DNA of 35,552 nt from JAIVJZ01 sp035296385 (GTDB lineage: Bacteria; Acidobacteriota; Blastocatellia; Pyrinomonadales; Pyrinomonadaceae): NCBI GenBank assembly GCA_035296385.1, contig DATHBB010000054.1:1-35552 (forward strand). The letters are read 5' to 3'. Shown one piece after another: positions 7,689 to 17,214 of the stretch. A program made the position numbers and the translations under genes. Below the pieces are notes generated by a model, which ran no database searches, had not been told where the DNA came from, and worked only from the letters and a program-made list of their open reading frames with translations. The number at the start of each line of letters is the position of its first letter. Position 1 is the first letter of the stretch.

Positions 7689-8810
7689 CTACCACTTCCC
7701 GCGCCGCGCGTAGTTCTTCGGCAACTCGTAAAGGAGCGCGCGGCGCGAGTGGCGCATGGAGTCGTGTATGAAGCAGACGTGTGTGCACCAGCAGGCACGT
7801 CCGCCGTCAATCGCGGCGAGTTCCTCGCTCCGGTTTTGGCTCTGCCAGAGCGCGCCGAAATCGTAATCGTAATCGGCGAGCGTGGCGAACTTATCGCGCA
7901 ATTCGCAGGCGCGCACGTCGCCGTTGTAATCGATAACGGCGGTGGTCTCGCCCGCCGTGCAGGGGAACGGCCACGCGGTCTGGCGGTCGAAGTTGGAGAG
8001 TTGCGTGCGGTAGTGAGTCGTGATCGCGCCGACGTAGGCGATGGATTTGACGAAGCGCGTCGTCGCATCGTCGTCCGCGAACATGCGTTCGCCGTAGCGT
8101 TTGGTCAAGGCCGCGACTTTCGCGTACATCGCAGGCAAAACTTCCGGCGGCACTTGCTTGATCGACGCGCCCGCTTTGGTTTCGCCGCGTATGAGATTGA
8201 AGTAATGACCGTCGAGTTGGAAATTTTCCCAGAGGTACGCGGAGAGTTGTTCGACCTCCGTGTAGTTCTCCGCGCAGACGACCGTGTTGACGTTGAGGCG
8301 AAAGCGATCCGCGTACCTTTCTTTCAAAGGGTAGAGAGCGCGTATGCAGTCGAGGGTGCGCTCCCAGTTGCCGGGCACGCCGCGTATGCGGTCGTGCGTC
8401 GCACCGTAGCCGTCGAGCGCGATGTTGAGATAGAGATCAATTTCGGGGTTCTGGCCGAGCGCGTGTTCGACGGCCTCTGTGACGTGAGCTTTGATGATGG
8501 CGTTCGTCGGGATGATGACGCGGCGCACGCCGTTGTTGCGCACGAAGAGATCGATGATACGGGCGAGATCGCGCCGGAGCGTCGGCTCGCCGCCGGAGAG
8601 CCAGAGGTCTGTGATGCGCGGCATCGTCTGCGAGACGCGTTCGAGTTGCGCGAAAGTCATGTCGCCCGGCTGATTCAGTTCGTCCCAGTAAAAGCAGGTC
8701 TCGCACCTGGCGTTGCAGCGAGAGGTGACGAACAGGATCACCGTGCCGAGACGCCGCGCGCGTTCGGTCGAGCGGATCAACTGGAACAGTTTGACTGCTT
8801 TGTTCGTCAT
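7689..8810 (-). CDS. Radical SAM protein with SPASM/Twitch-like C-terminus
   Basis: A 373-residue radical SAM enzyme. The cluster motif C-x3-C-x2-C is at C32, C36, C39. SAM-contacting 'SGGEP' and 'ALDGYG' segments follow in a TIM-barrel-like part. The C-terminal part holds additional cysteines (PFPCTAGE, DVRACELR, ACWCTHVC), as in SPASM/Twitch enzymes that bind auxiliary Fe-S clusters. The substrate is unknown. The ATG at 8810 overlaps the glycosyltransferase stop by four bases (ATGA), so the two are probably co-translated. The open frame continues upstream of 8810, but that part is antisense-like noise over the glycosyltransferase. Confidence 0.88.
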   Translation of the reverse strand: MTNKAVKLFQLIRSTERARRLGTVILFVTSRCNARCETCFYWDELNQPGDMTFAQLERVSQTMPRITDLWLSGGEPTLRRDLARIIDLFVRNNGVRRVIIPTNAIIKAHVTEAVEHALGQNPEIDLYLNIALDGYGATHDRIRGVPGNWERTLDCIRALYPLKERYADRFRLNVNTVVCAENYTEVEQLSAYLWENFQLDGHYFNLIRGETKAGASIKQVPPEVLPAMYAKVAALTKRYGERMFADDDATTRFVKSIAYVGAITTHYRTQLSNFDRQTAWPFPCTAGETTAVIDYNGDVRACELRDKFATLADYDYDFGALWQSQNRSEELAAIDGGRACWCTHVCFIHDSMRHSRRALLYELPKNYARRGKW

Positions 8811-10093
8811 GGCGTTCGAGCGCGGGGCGCGCGTTTCCTTCGCGCCTCTGCGCCTTCGGGCTGCGTGGCGTTGATGATGACAGTTTCCGACGGCGATTTC
8901 AATTCGTATTCGATGCCGCGCCAGCGTATGCGCCGCGAGCATCCGGCTGCCAGCGCGTTGTAGAGAAAGAGCGCGGACGAGAGCGGCCAGAGAAAGACGT
9001 GCGCCGCGATGCTCGCAACACTCCATATTCGCTCTTCCGACCCGAACGCGAACGCGACGGCGCGCAGCCGCAACAGTGCTTTGGCCGAACCCAGCACGAA
9101 GACGACGGCGACGAGCGCGAGCGGCAGCGCGCAAGGCAAGCCGCTCGCGAAGAGCGACAGCGAGAGCGCGAGGCCGCCGTAAAAGAGTGCGACGAAGAGC
9201 AAATTCGAGATGAGTACGATCCGCCACAGGTGCGGCGCGTAGACGCGCGTGATCTTGAGTTGGCGCGTGGTGAATTCGAGGAGTTCGCGCCAGTTGCAAT
9301 CTTCGTGTGAGGCGACGAGACAGCGCGGCGCGAAATGAATCGGCAGACGCGCTTGTTGTAGCGCGCGTGTCAGGGCGAAGTCGTCCGAGAGCGTCCCGCG
9401 CCAGCGCTGCTGTATGTCGAGGCGCGCGAAGGTCGTGCGACGAATGGCGGTCGAGCCGCCCCAGCAGAAGTTTGCGCGCCCGTTTTCGCCGAGCGCAGAA
9501 GCGATCGAGGCGTTCCAGACGGCGCGCAGGTGCGAAGCCGGACTTCGAGACGGCATGAACCAACGATAGCCGGTCGCCGCGCCGATTCTTTCATCCGCGA
9601 GCACTGAGACGAGAGAGCGCAACCAGGTGCGACGCGTGCGCGCGTCCGTGTCAACGAAGACGAAGACCTCGCTTTGCTCGTCAGCCGCTCGAACGGCGGC
9701 GATGAGGTTATGAACTTTCTGGCCGCTCTCGCCGGCCTCGCCCGCAATAACAACCTTCGTCAGCGCAGAGGTGGAACTCGCCCAAGCCTGACGCACATCT
9801 TCGATAACCTTGAGCGCGGGGTCGGCGTCGCTGTCCACGACGAAGATGATCTCGAAGGCGGGATAAGTCTGTGCGCAGAGCGCGGAGAGGTTTTCGCGCA
9901 GGTCCTGGTCGAGGCCGCGACAGGGGACGATGACTGAGGCGTAAGGCATGAAGTCGGGTTCGGGCGCGGAGAGTTGGCGTCGGAAGTAGCGCAGGTAACG
10001 CGCGCCGCCGCGCAGTGAGACGAGCGTTTGCAGAAGGAGCAGCCCGGCGAAGAGATAGAAGACGACCATAAAAAACGAAGGCGATGCTCTCAT
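8807..10093 (-). CDS. Membrane glycosyltransferase, family 2 / GT21-like
   Basis: A 428-residue enzyme with an N-terminal membrane helix (about 8-28), a GT-A domain and C-terminal helices (about 290-370). Aspartates fitting the GT2/GT21 pattern are D87-x-D89, D148-x-D150 (FVDTDA) and D237-D238 (SDDFAL). An Arg-Gln-x4-Arg segment (277-283) stands where processive or ceramide-glucosyltransferase-like enzymes have Q/R-x-x-R-W. It probably transfers a sugar to a lipid at the inner membrane; donor and acceptor are unknown. It overlaps the downstream radical SAM gene by four bases and follows the Cys-rich gene by 39 bases. Confidence 0.88.
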   Translation of the reverse strand: MRASPSFFMVVFYLFAGLLLLQTLVSLRGGARYLRYFRRQLSAPEPDFMPYASVIVPCRGLDQDLRENLSALCAQTYPAFEIIFVVDSDADPALKVIEDVRQAWASSTSALTKVVIAGEAGESGQKVHNLIAAVRAADEQSEVFVFVDTDARTRRTWLRSLVSVLADERIGAATGYRWFMPSRSPASHLRAVWNASIASALGENGRANFCWGGSTAIRRTTFARLDIQQRWRGTLSDDFALTRALQQARLPIHFAPRCLVASHEDCNWRELLEFTTRQLKITRVYAPHLWRIVLISNLLFVALFYGGLALSLSLFASGLPCALPLALVAVVFVLGSAKALLRLRAVAFAFGSEERIWSVASIAAHVFLWPLSSALFLYNALAAGCSRRIRWRGIEYELKSPSETVIINATQPEGAEARRKRAPRARTP

Positions 10094-10132
10094 AAGAACA
10101 TCGCCTCAGGCAAACTCTCGCCAGCCGCGTTC

Positions 10133-10432
10133 TCACCTGCGGCAGGTTCGCAGGCAGCGTTGGTATCGCTGGCGGCAGCGCGCCTGACTCGGGTTCGCCA
10201 CGCCGCGCGTGCATTGTCGATATTGCCGCTGGCAACGCTCGCGGCAGCGGCGGTTGCGCTGCGTTGAGCGGCGCGACTGGCCGCGCATGCTGCCCATGTC
10301 GTGGCCTTCGTGGTTGGAGGAATTAGTGTTCTGGGGGGCAGCGGCCTGTGTGGTCGGGGCGAAGATGAAGAGTTGAGCGATTAAGGCCAACGCGATGATC
10401 AGCCTGTTAAGGATGCTTGATGTTCGTCTCAT
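10133..10432 (-). CDS. Small secreted Arg/Cys-rich protein, mirrored Cys spacing
   Basis: A 99-residue protein, family not recognised. A signal peptide is visible (about 1-31, ending Thr-Gln-Ala-Ala), then a polar stretch with His/Met, then a strongly basic C-terminus with six cysteines. The cysteines are arranged as C-x3-C-x6-C ... C-x6-C-x3-C, a mirror-like pattern that suggests a disulfide-linked helical hairpin. A strong Shine-Dalgarno (AAGGAGA, 10441-10447) lies 8 bases before the ATG, which supports the start and expression. It sits between nuoN (42-base gap) and the glycosyltransferase gene. Confidence 0.75.
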   Translation of the reverse strand: MRRTSSILNRLIIALALIAQLFIFAPTTQAAAPQNTNSSNHEGHDMGSMRGQSRRSTQRNRRCRERCQRQYRQCTRGVANPSQARCRQRYQRCLRTCRR

Positions 10433-10474
10433 GTTGCGTATCTCCTTGCTGTGAGATGTTGCAGGAAGCTAGGT

Positions 10475-12055
<1,581 letters not shown>

Positions 12056-12061
12056 AATTAC

Positions 12062-12136
12062 GAGTGACGGGTGACGAGTGACGGGTGGCGAGTTAAGACA
12101 AAAGTTTTATTCATCGTTCCGCATTCATCATTCATC
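12062..12136. repeat. Chimeric heptad element: family D arm facing family A arm
   Basis: The left side, 12062-12089, is four tandem GRGTGRC words (family D). The right side, 12109-12136, is four tandem words complementary to GATGAAT/GCGGAAC (family A, as at 3546-3580). The two arms do not pair with each other. The segment between them begins like the family D loops. The right arm runs into the nuoM stop codon (12135-12137) and the left arm ends 6 bases from the nuoN start. Confidence 0.85.
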
Positions 12137-13838
12137 ATTTGTTCTCCGCGCGTGCGGTCGTCGGCGATTGGGGCGCGCCGGGTTGGAGCGGGTAGTCGGG
12201 GCGCACCTGCCGGACGACCGCGTTGACGGGTCGCTGTATGTACTCGATGAACGGCTTCGGGTAGATGCCGATCCAGAGCGAGAGCACGACGAGCGGCAAC
12301 ATGTAAGCCCACTCGCGCCCGTTCATGTCAGAAAGATTTTCGTTCTTCGGGTTGTCAACGTGCCCGAAGAACATGCGTTGGTAGAGCCAGAGCATGTAGC
12401 CTGCGTTCAGGATGATGCCGAGCGCAGCCCACGCAGCCCACCACGGCTGCGCCTCGAACGCGCCGCGCATCGCCAAAAATTCCGAGATGAAGACGCACAA
12501 AAGCGGCAAGCCTATCGCCGTCATCGCCATCGCGAGAAAAACCGTCGCGTATCCCGGCATGACGTGAGACAGCCCACCGAACTCCGACACTTTGCGCGTG
12601 TGCCGTCTCTCGTAAATGATGCCGACGAGGAGGAAGAGCGCGGCGGAATAGATGCCGTGATTGATCATGTGGAGCACCGCGCCGTTCAAGCCGTTCGGGT
12701 TCAGGGCGAACAGCCCGAGCATGACGATGCCCATCGAGGAGACGGACGAATAGGCGACCAACTTTTTCACGTCGCCGTCTTTGACGACAACGAAATACAT
12801 CGCGGCGAGCGCGCCGTAGATGATGCCGATGATCGCCAGGCTGACCATGATGTGGCGCACGCCAAACGTCGCGCCGAACAAATTGAAGTAGCTCAAATCC
12901 TTCGAGGCTTCGGGGAACATCGGCAGGTTGAAGCGGAAAAAGCCGTACGTGCCGAGTTTCAAAAGGATGCCCGCGAGGATGACCGAGCCTGCGGTCGGCG
13001 CTTCGACGTGCGCGTCCGGCAGCCAGGTGTGAAACGGCCACATCGGCACTTTGATCGCGAAGCCGATGGCGAAGGCGAAGAACAACAGAACCTGCATCGT
13101 CCCCATCGGTAGAACAGAGCCGAGCGCCTGCAAGTACATGATGTTGAACGTGCCGCCCGCAGGCGTCGCCGCCGCGCGCGCGTTGTCGAGCAGCACGCGC
13201 GCCTGCGTGCCCGTCGCCGCGATGTTGTCCATCACGGCTGGCGTGATGGCAGCAGTGAGCGAAGCGTCCTGCGTCAGGAAGTACATCTTCAAGACGCCGA
13301 GCAGCATGATGACCGAGCCGACGAGCGTGTAGAGGAAGAACTTGATCGCGGCATAGAGCCTGCGTTCCCCGCCCCAGATGCCGATTAGGAAATACATCGG
13401 CACGAGCGAGACCTCGAAGAAGAGGTAGAACAGAAACAAGTCCATCGAGGCGAAGACGCCGACGACCGCCGCCTGTAACAGCAGCAAGAGCACGTAATAT
13501 TCCTGCTCGCGCTTCTGGATGTATTCCCAGGATGAGAGCGCGGCGATGACTCCGAGCAGCGTCGTCAACACGATGAGCAGGACGGCCACGCCGTCAACGC
13601 CCATCTGGTAGCGCGCGCCGATGACGGGAATCCACTGCAAGTCTTCGATGAACTGCATCCCGCCCGCCGCGCGGTCGTACCCGACGAGCGCGAGCGAGAC
13701 GAGGAAGACCAGACCGAACCACGCCGTCGCGAATCGCTTGATGGCGTGCGCGTTGTCTCGCTTGAACACGAACAGGATGATGAGCGCGCCGACGAGCGGC
13801 AGCCACGTGATGACGGAGAGCAGGTAAGGGATTTTCAT
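12135..13838 (-). CDS. nuoM: NADH-quinone oxidoreductase subunit M
   Basis: A 567-residue antiporter-like subunit. The segment FEVSLVPMYFLIGIWGG carries the helix-5 Glu. 'KVPMWPFHTWLPDAHVEAPTAGS' carries the conserved Lys/His region, and 'INHGIYSAALFLLVG' and 'GLPLLCVFISEFLAM' are also typical. A long loop of about 50 residues (Ala/Thr-rich, around 205-260) is inserted before the helix that enters the Lys segment. Length is slightly above the usual 500. It lies between nuoL and nuoN, each time with a heptad element in the spacer. Confidence 0.96.
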   Translation of the reverse strand: MKIPYLLSVITWLPLVGALIILFVFKRDNAHAIKRFATAWFGLVFLVSLALVGYDRAAGGMQFIEDLQWIPVIGARYQMGVDGVAVLLIVLTTLLGVIAALSSWEYIQKREQEYYVLLLLLQAAVVGVFASMDLFLFYLFFEVSLVPMYFLIGIWGGERRLYAAIKFFLYTLVGSVIMLLGVLKMYFLTQDASLTAAITPAVMDNIAATGTQARVLLDNARAAATPAGGTFNIMYLQALGSVLPMGTMQVLLFFAFAIGFAIKVPMWPFHTWLPDAHVEAPTAGSVILAGILLKLGTYGFFRFNLPMFPEASKDLSYFNLFGATFGVRHIMVSLAIIGIIYGALAAMYFVVVKDGDVKKLVAYSSVSSMGIVMLGLFALNPNGLNGAVLHMINHGIYSAALFLLVGIIYERRHTRKVSEFGGLSHVMPGYATVFLAMAMTAIGLPLLCVFISEFLAMRGAFEAQPWWAAWAALGIILNAGYMLWLYQRMFFGHVDNPKNENLSDMNGREWAYMLPLVVLSLWIGIYPKPFIEYIQRPVNAVVRQVRPDYPLQPGAPQSPTTARAENK

Positions 13839-13843
13839 GATTT

Positions 13844-13961
13844 GTCAGTAGTCCGTTGTCAGTTGTCCGTTGTTTTGTGCTTACCGGGCTTGAGAGCCAA
13901 GTCTTCAGCGAGTTCGTTATCCACCACTAAAACAACGGACAACTGACTACTGACAACGGAC
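13844..13961. repeat. Heptad-armed palindrome, family C, copy 2
   Basis: Four words (GTCAGTA, GTCCGTT, GTCAGTT, GTCCGTT) at 13844-13871 face four complementary words at 13934-13961; the two inner words pair perfectly. The central segment holds the module GCTTGAGAGCC, also present in copy 4. It occupies almost the whole nuoL-nuoM spacer and comes within 5 bases of both coding ends. Confidence 0.9.
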
Positions 13962-13966
13962 ATTTT

Positions 13967-16630
13967 TTATCTTCCGCGCACTAACCCTAAGATGTCGCCG
14001 CTGAAAAAGACTATGACGGCGACGACGAGGCCGAGCACCATGACGAGCGCGTAGTTGGCCGTCAGCCCCGTCTGCGCCGCGCGCAGGAGCGGCGACATGA
14101 GACGACCGATGAAGGCCGCGATGCCGTTGACCGCGCCGTCTACCGCGATGCGGTCGAAGTTGCCCGTGTACCTACTGATCCGGCGCGTGAGCCACGCAGA
14201 GCCGTTGACGGCACCGTCAATCCCCTTCGAGTCAACCGCATAGACGCCGCGCGCCGCGTCCATCGTGCGCCGCGTGAACAGGAGTCCGTAGAGTTCGTCC
14301 ACCCAGTACTTGTTGTAACTCGCGCGGTAGAGCGCGCCGAGACGCGCCGCCCAAAGGTCAGGCAGGTGCGGCTTCTTCACGTAGAACAGATAACCGAGCA
14401 ACATGCCGATCCCTGCGGCGATGAGCGAGATGATGATGAACAACCCCTCGGTCAGGAGATGGCTGTGCGTCACGCCCTCGACGGCGTGCGCGAGGTTGAA
14501 GCCGGTGTCGTTGCCGTAAGGGCTATGCGCTGCTGCTCCGTGCGCCCCTTCGCCGACCGGAACATCCCCGGAAGTCGAGGCGATCAAGTTCGCGTCAGGT
14601 TGCACGCCCGCGCTCGCGTGTTCCGCGCCCGCGACGTGCGGCGCGTTGAACTTTCGCGTCGAGGGATTCCAGACGACCGGCTCCAGCCAGTTGACGATGT
14701 TCATGCGCCCGCCCGGATGCTCCGCACCCGTAATGAACTTGAACGCGGGGCCGATGCCGACGAGGCCGCCGACGACCGCGAGCACGGCGAGCACCGCGAG
14801 CGGAACCCACATCGCGGGCGGCGACTCGTGCGGAACGACCGAGCCGTGTCCCTGCCCGTGCGCGTGCCGGTCGTGCGGGTCGTGTTGATCGTGTATATCG
14901 CGCCCCCTGGCGTCCTCGTGCGAGCCTCCGCCCGTCTCCTCCACGTGCGCGATCCCGACGCGCTCTTCCGGCGCGTGGTGCGGGCGGTCGCCCGCCGATT
15001 CCGTGCGCGCGTGGTGCGTCTTGCCCGCGTCGTCATAGCCGTGCGCGTGCGCTTCGTCGGCCTGTCCGCCCGCGTGCACTTCGAGGAAACGCTCCTTGCC
15101 CCAGAAGGTCATGGCGACGAGGCGCGTCATGTAGAAGGCGGTCAGGGCGGCGGTGAACGTGCCGACCGCCCAGAGCAGCCAGCCGTAGGGGATGAGCGTG
15201 GTGGAAGCCGCGTTCCACAGGATTTCGTCCTTCGACCAGAAACCTGAAAACGGGATGATGCCGCAGATGGCGAGCCAGCCCGCGAGGAACGTCAAATAAG
15301 TCTTCGGCATGTACTTGCGCAGGCCGCCCATGCGCCGCATGTCCTGTTCGTGGTGCATGCCGTGTATGACCGAACCCGCGCCGAGGAACATCAGGGCTTT
15401 GAAGAACGCGTGCGTCATCACGTGGAAGATGCCTATGACGAACGCGCCGACGCCGCAGGCGAGGAACATGAAGCCGAGTTGCGAGACGGTGGAATAGGCG
15501 AGAACTTTCTTGATGTCGTTTTGCGTGATGCCGATGGTCGCGGCGAACAAAGCGGTCAGCGCGCCGACTATCGCCACGACGAGCATCATCGTCTGCGAGT
15601 GCTGAAAGATGACGTTCGTGCGCGTCAGCATGTAGAGGCCCGCCGTCACCATCGTCGCCGCGTGGATGAGCGCGGAAACGGGCGTCGGCCCCGCCATCGC
15701 GTCGGGCAGCCAGACGTAGAGAGGTATCTGCGCAGACTTGCCGCACGCGCCGACGAAGAGGCCGAGCGCGAGCCAGGACATGAGGCCGAACGTGCCGAGC
15801 GGTTCGACGGGGTAGCCGGATGCTGCGGCCATCACCTGCGTGTACTGCGTCGAGCCGAAGGTGGCGATGATGCCGAAGACTGCGAGCGCGAAGCCGAAGT
15901 CGCCGATGCGATTCGTGATGAACGCTTTGCGCGATGCGTCGCCCGCTTCCTTGCGGTCGAAGTAGTAGCCGATCAAAAGGTACGAACAGAGCCCGACGCC
16001 TTCCCAGCCGACGAACATCATCAGGAAGTTCGACCCCATCACGAGCACGAGCATCATGAACATGAAGAGGCCGAGGTAGGCGAAGAAGCGGTAGAAGCCC
16101 GCGTCGCCGTGCATGTAGCCGGTGGCGAAGACGAAGATGCACAGGCCGACGCCCGTGATGATGAGGATGAAGATTGACGAGAGCGGATCGAGTTGATAAC
16201 TCCACTCCACGTCGAGCAACGCGCCCAGGCCCTTCTGTTCGGGTTCTTCGCCGGAGAGTACTGCGACCGTTTCGCCCGGGCGCGCGCCCGTCTCGGCGGC
16301 TTGCTGGCGCGCACGCGCGGCGGCCTTCTCCTGCGTCAACATACGCGCGCGTTCGCGGTTGCCCTGCGTCAGTTCCGTCGCGCCGCCCGGAATCCACTTG
16401 TAGACGAACGCGCCGTCCTGACTCGTCACGTAGGGTTGCGGCCACTGCGCGTGGCTGCCGAAGCCGTAGGAATAGACCGCCGCGACGCCGAGCAGAAACG
16501 CGAGCGCGACCGACCCGACCGCAATCGCCGAGACGACCGTTTCCGAGAAGCGCAGGCGACGACCGAGCAGCCCGTTGACGGCGGCTCCGGCGAGCGGCAG
16601 AAGCGGAATGAGCCAGATGAGTCTGTGCAT
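13967..16630 (-). CDS. nuoL: NADH-quinone oxidoreductase subunit L, enlarged, with His-rich loop
   Basis: An 887-residue NuoL, against about 610-660 in the usual family. The core is clear: WEGVGLCSYLLIGYY, 'KSAQIPLYVWLPDAMAGPTP', 'LIHAATMVTAG' and a C-terminal lateral helix region. Three insertions explain the size. A charged Ala/Arg/Glu loop lies near 82-138. A hydrophilic stretch at about 515-606 holds roughly 16 histidines plus many Asp and Gly. A further His/Ala/Gly loop lies near 640-725. The insertions are in frame and sit between membrane helices. The gene lies between nuoK and nuoM, and its spacers are heptad palindromes on both sides. Confidence 0.96.
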   Translation of the reverse strand: MHRLIWLIPLLPLAGAAVNGLLGRRLRFSETVVSAIAVGSVALAFLLGVAAVYSYGFGSHAQWPQPYVTSQDGAFVYKWIPGGATELTQGNRERARMLTQEKAAARARQQAAETGARPGETVAVLSGEEPEQKGLGALLDVEWSYQLDPLSSIFILIITGVGLCIFVFATGYMHGDAGFYRFFAYLGLFMFMMLVLVMGSNFLMMFVGWEGVGLCSYLLIGYYFDRKEAGDASRKAFITNRIGDFGFALAVFGIIATFGSTQYTQVMAAASGYPVEPLGTFGLMSWLALGLFVGACGKSAQIPLYVWLPDAMAGPTPVSALIHAATMVTAGLYMLTRTNVIFQHSQTMMLVVAIVGALTALFAATIGITQNDIKKVLAYSTVSQLGFMFLACGVGAFVIGIFHVMTHAFFKALMFLGAGSVIHGMHHEQDMRRMGGLRKYMPKTYLTFLAGWLAICGIIPFSGFWSKDEILWNAASTTLIPYGWLLWAVGTFTAALTAFYMTRLVAMTFWGKERFLEVHAGGQADEAHAHGYDDAGKTHHARTESAGDRPHHAPEERVGIAHVEETGGGSHEDARGRDIHDQHDPHDRHAHGQGHGSVVPHESPPAMWVPLAVLAVLAVVGGLVGIGPAFKFITGAEHPGGRMNIVNWLEPVVWNPSTRKFNAPHVAGAEHASAGVQPDANLIASTSGDVPVGEGAHGAAAHSPYGNDTGFNLAHAVEGVTHSHLLTEGLFIIISLIAAGIGMLLGYLFYVKKPHLPDLWAARLGALYRASYNKYWVDELYGLLFTRRTMDAARGVYAVDSKGIDGAVNGSAWLTRRISRYTGNFDRIAVDGAVNGIAAFIGRLMSPLLRAAQTGLTANYALVMVLGLVVAVIVFFSGDILGLVRGR

Positions 16631-16638
16631 ATACTCAA

Positions 16639-16720
16639 GAGTGACAAGTGACGGGTGACAGGTGACAGGATGAAGACAGGTTTTTGTTTATCCTGTCACC
16701 TGTCACCCGTCACTTGTCAC
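16639..16720. repeat. Heptad-armed palindrome, family D (RGTGACG words), perfect 31-bp arms
   Basis: Arms 16641-16671 and 16690-16720 are perfectly complementary over 31 bases around an 18-base loop. The arms are tandem 7-base words with GTGAC at a fixed 7-base step. The loop contains AAGACAGGTTTT, shared with the nuoA-nuoB copy. The right arm overlaps the nuoK stop (16717-16719); the left arm starts about 8 bases from the nuoL ATG. Confidence 0.95.
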
Positions 16721-17127
16721 CATTTCAATAGATCAATCTTGTCAATAAGGATCGTCTCTTTGTTGCGATAGAGCGCGATGACGAGGCCGAGGCCGATGGC
16801 GGCTTCGGCGGCGGCGACGACGATGATGAAGACCGTGAAAACCTGTCCGGCGACGGCGTTCATGTTGCCCGTGTCCTGCAAGTAGCGCGAGAAGGCTATG
16901 AAGTTGAGATTGGCCGCGTTCAGGATCAACTCGATGGACATGAAGATGACGATGATGTTGCGGCGCGTCAGCACGCCCGCCACGCCGATGATAAAGAGGA
17001 GCGCGGCGATCACCAGAAACTTCGACAGGTCAGGCTCCAACACCCCCTGCTTGATCGTCTGCCAGCGGCTAACCGCCGGAGCTTCCTGCAAAATGAGCGC
17101 GAGCGCGGATGCGATAAAGTGGTTCAT
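16717..17127 (-). CDS. nuoK: NADH-quinone oxidoreductase subunit K
   Basis: A 136-residue NuoK with the two key membrane glutamates in 'SIELILNAANLNF' and 'VAAAEAAIGLGL'. The family is usually about 100 residues; here an N-terminal extension of about 30 residues precedes the first core helix. The start at 17127 avoids translating the upstream repeat, which an in-frame ATG at 17175 would do. A family E heptad array lies 4 bases upstream. The stop codon lies within the family D palindrome. Confidence 0.93.
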   Translation of the reverse strand: MNHFIASALALILQEAPAVSRWQTIKQGVLEPDLSKFLVIAALLFIIGVAGVLTRRNIIVIFMSIELILNAANLNFIAFSRYLQDTGNMNAVAGQVFTVFIIVVAAAEAAIGLGLVIALYRNKETILIDKIDLLKW

Positions 17128-17131
17128 AAGA

Positions 17132-17214
17132 GAATGAGGGATGAGGAATGAGGAATGAGGGATGGATAAAAGCACTCGCCAGGTTGAGTGGTTTTCTTAT
17201 TCATCCTTCATCTC
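17132..17214. repeat. Heptad array, family E (GRATGAG words), imperfect palindrome
   Basis: Five tandem 7-base words (GAATGAG / GGATGAG type) at 17132-17166. An imperfect complementary arm (words resembling GATGAAG, GATGAAT read on the minus strand) lies at about 17197-17214 and overlaps the last codons and stop of nuoJ. The left array ends 4 bases from the nuoK start. Confidence 0.75.

Noticed and set aside
8811..9563. N-terminal extension of the radical SAM protein by about 250 residues
   Set aside because: The upstream part of the frame overlaps the glycosyltransferase in another frame, is Arg/Ala-rich without domain character, and the ATG at 8810 gives a normal radical SAM start.
16639..16720. 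Heptad palindromes as plain intrinsic terminators
   Set aside because: Most lie inside the nuo and atp runs with essential genes downstream, their arms are not GC-rich at the base, and no T run follows the right arm on the coding strand. T tracts lie in the loops instead.
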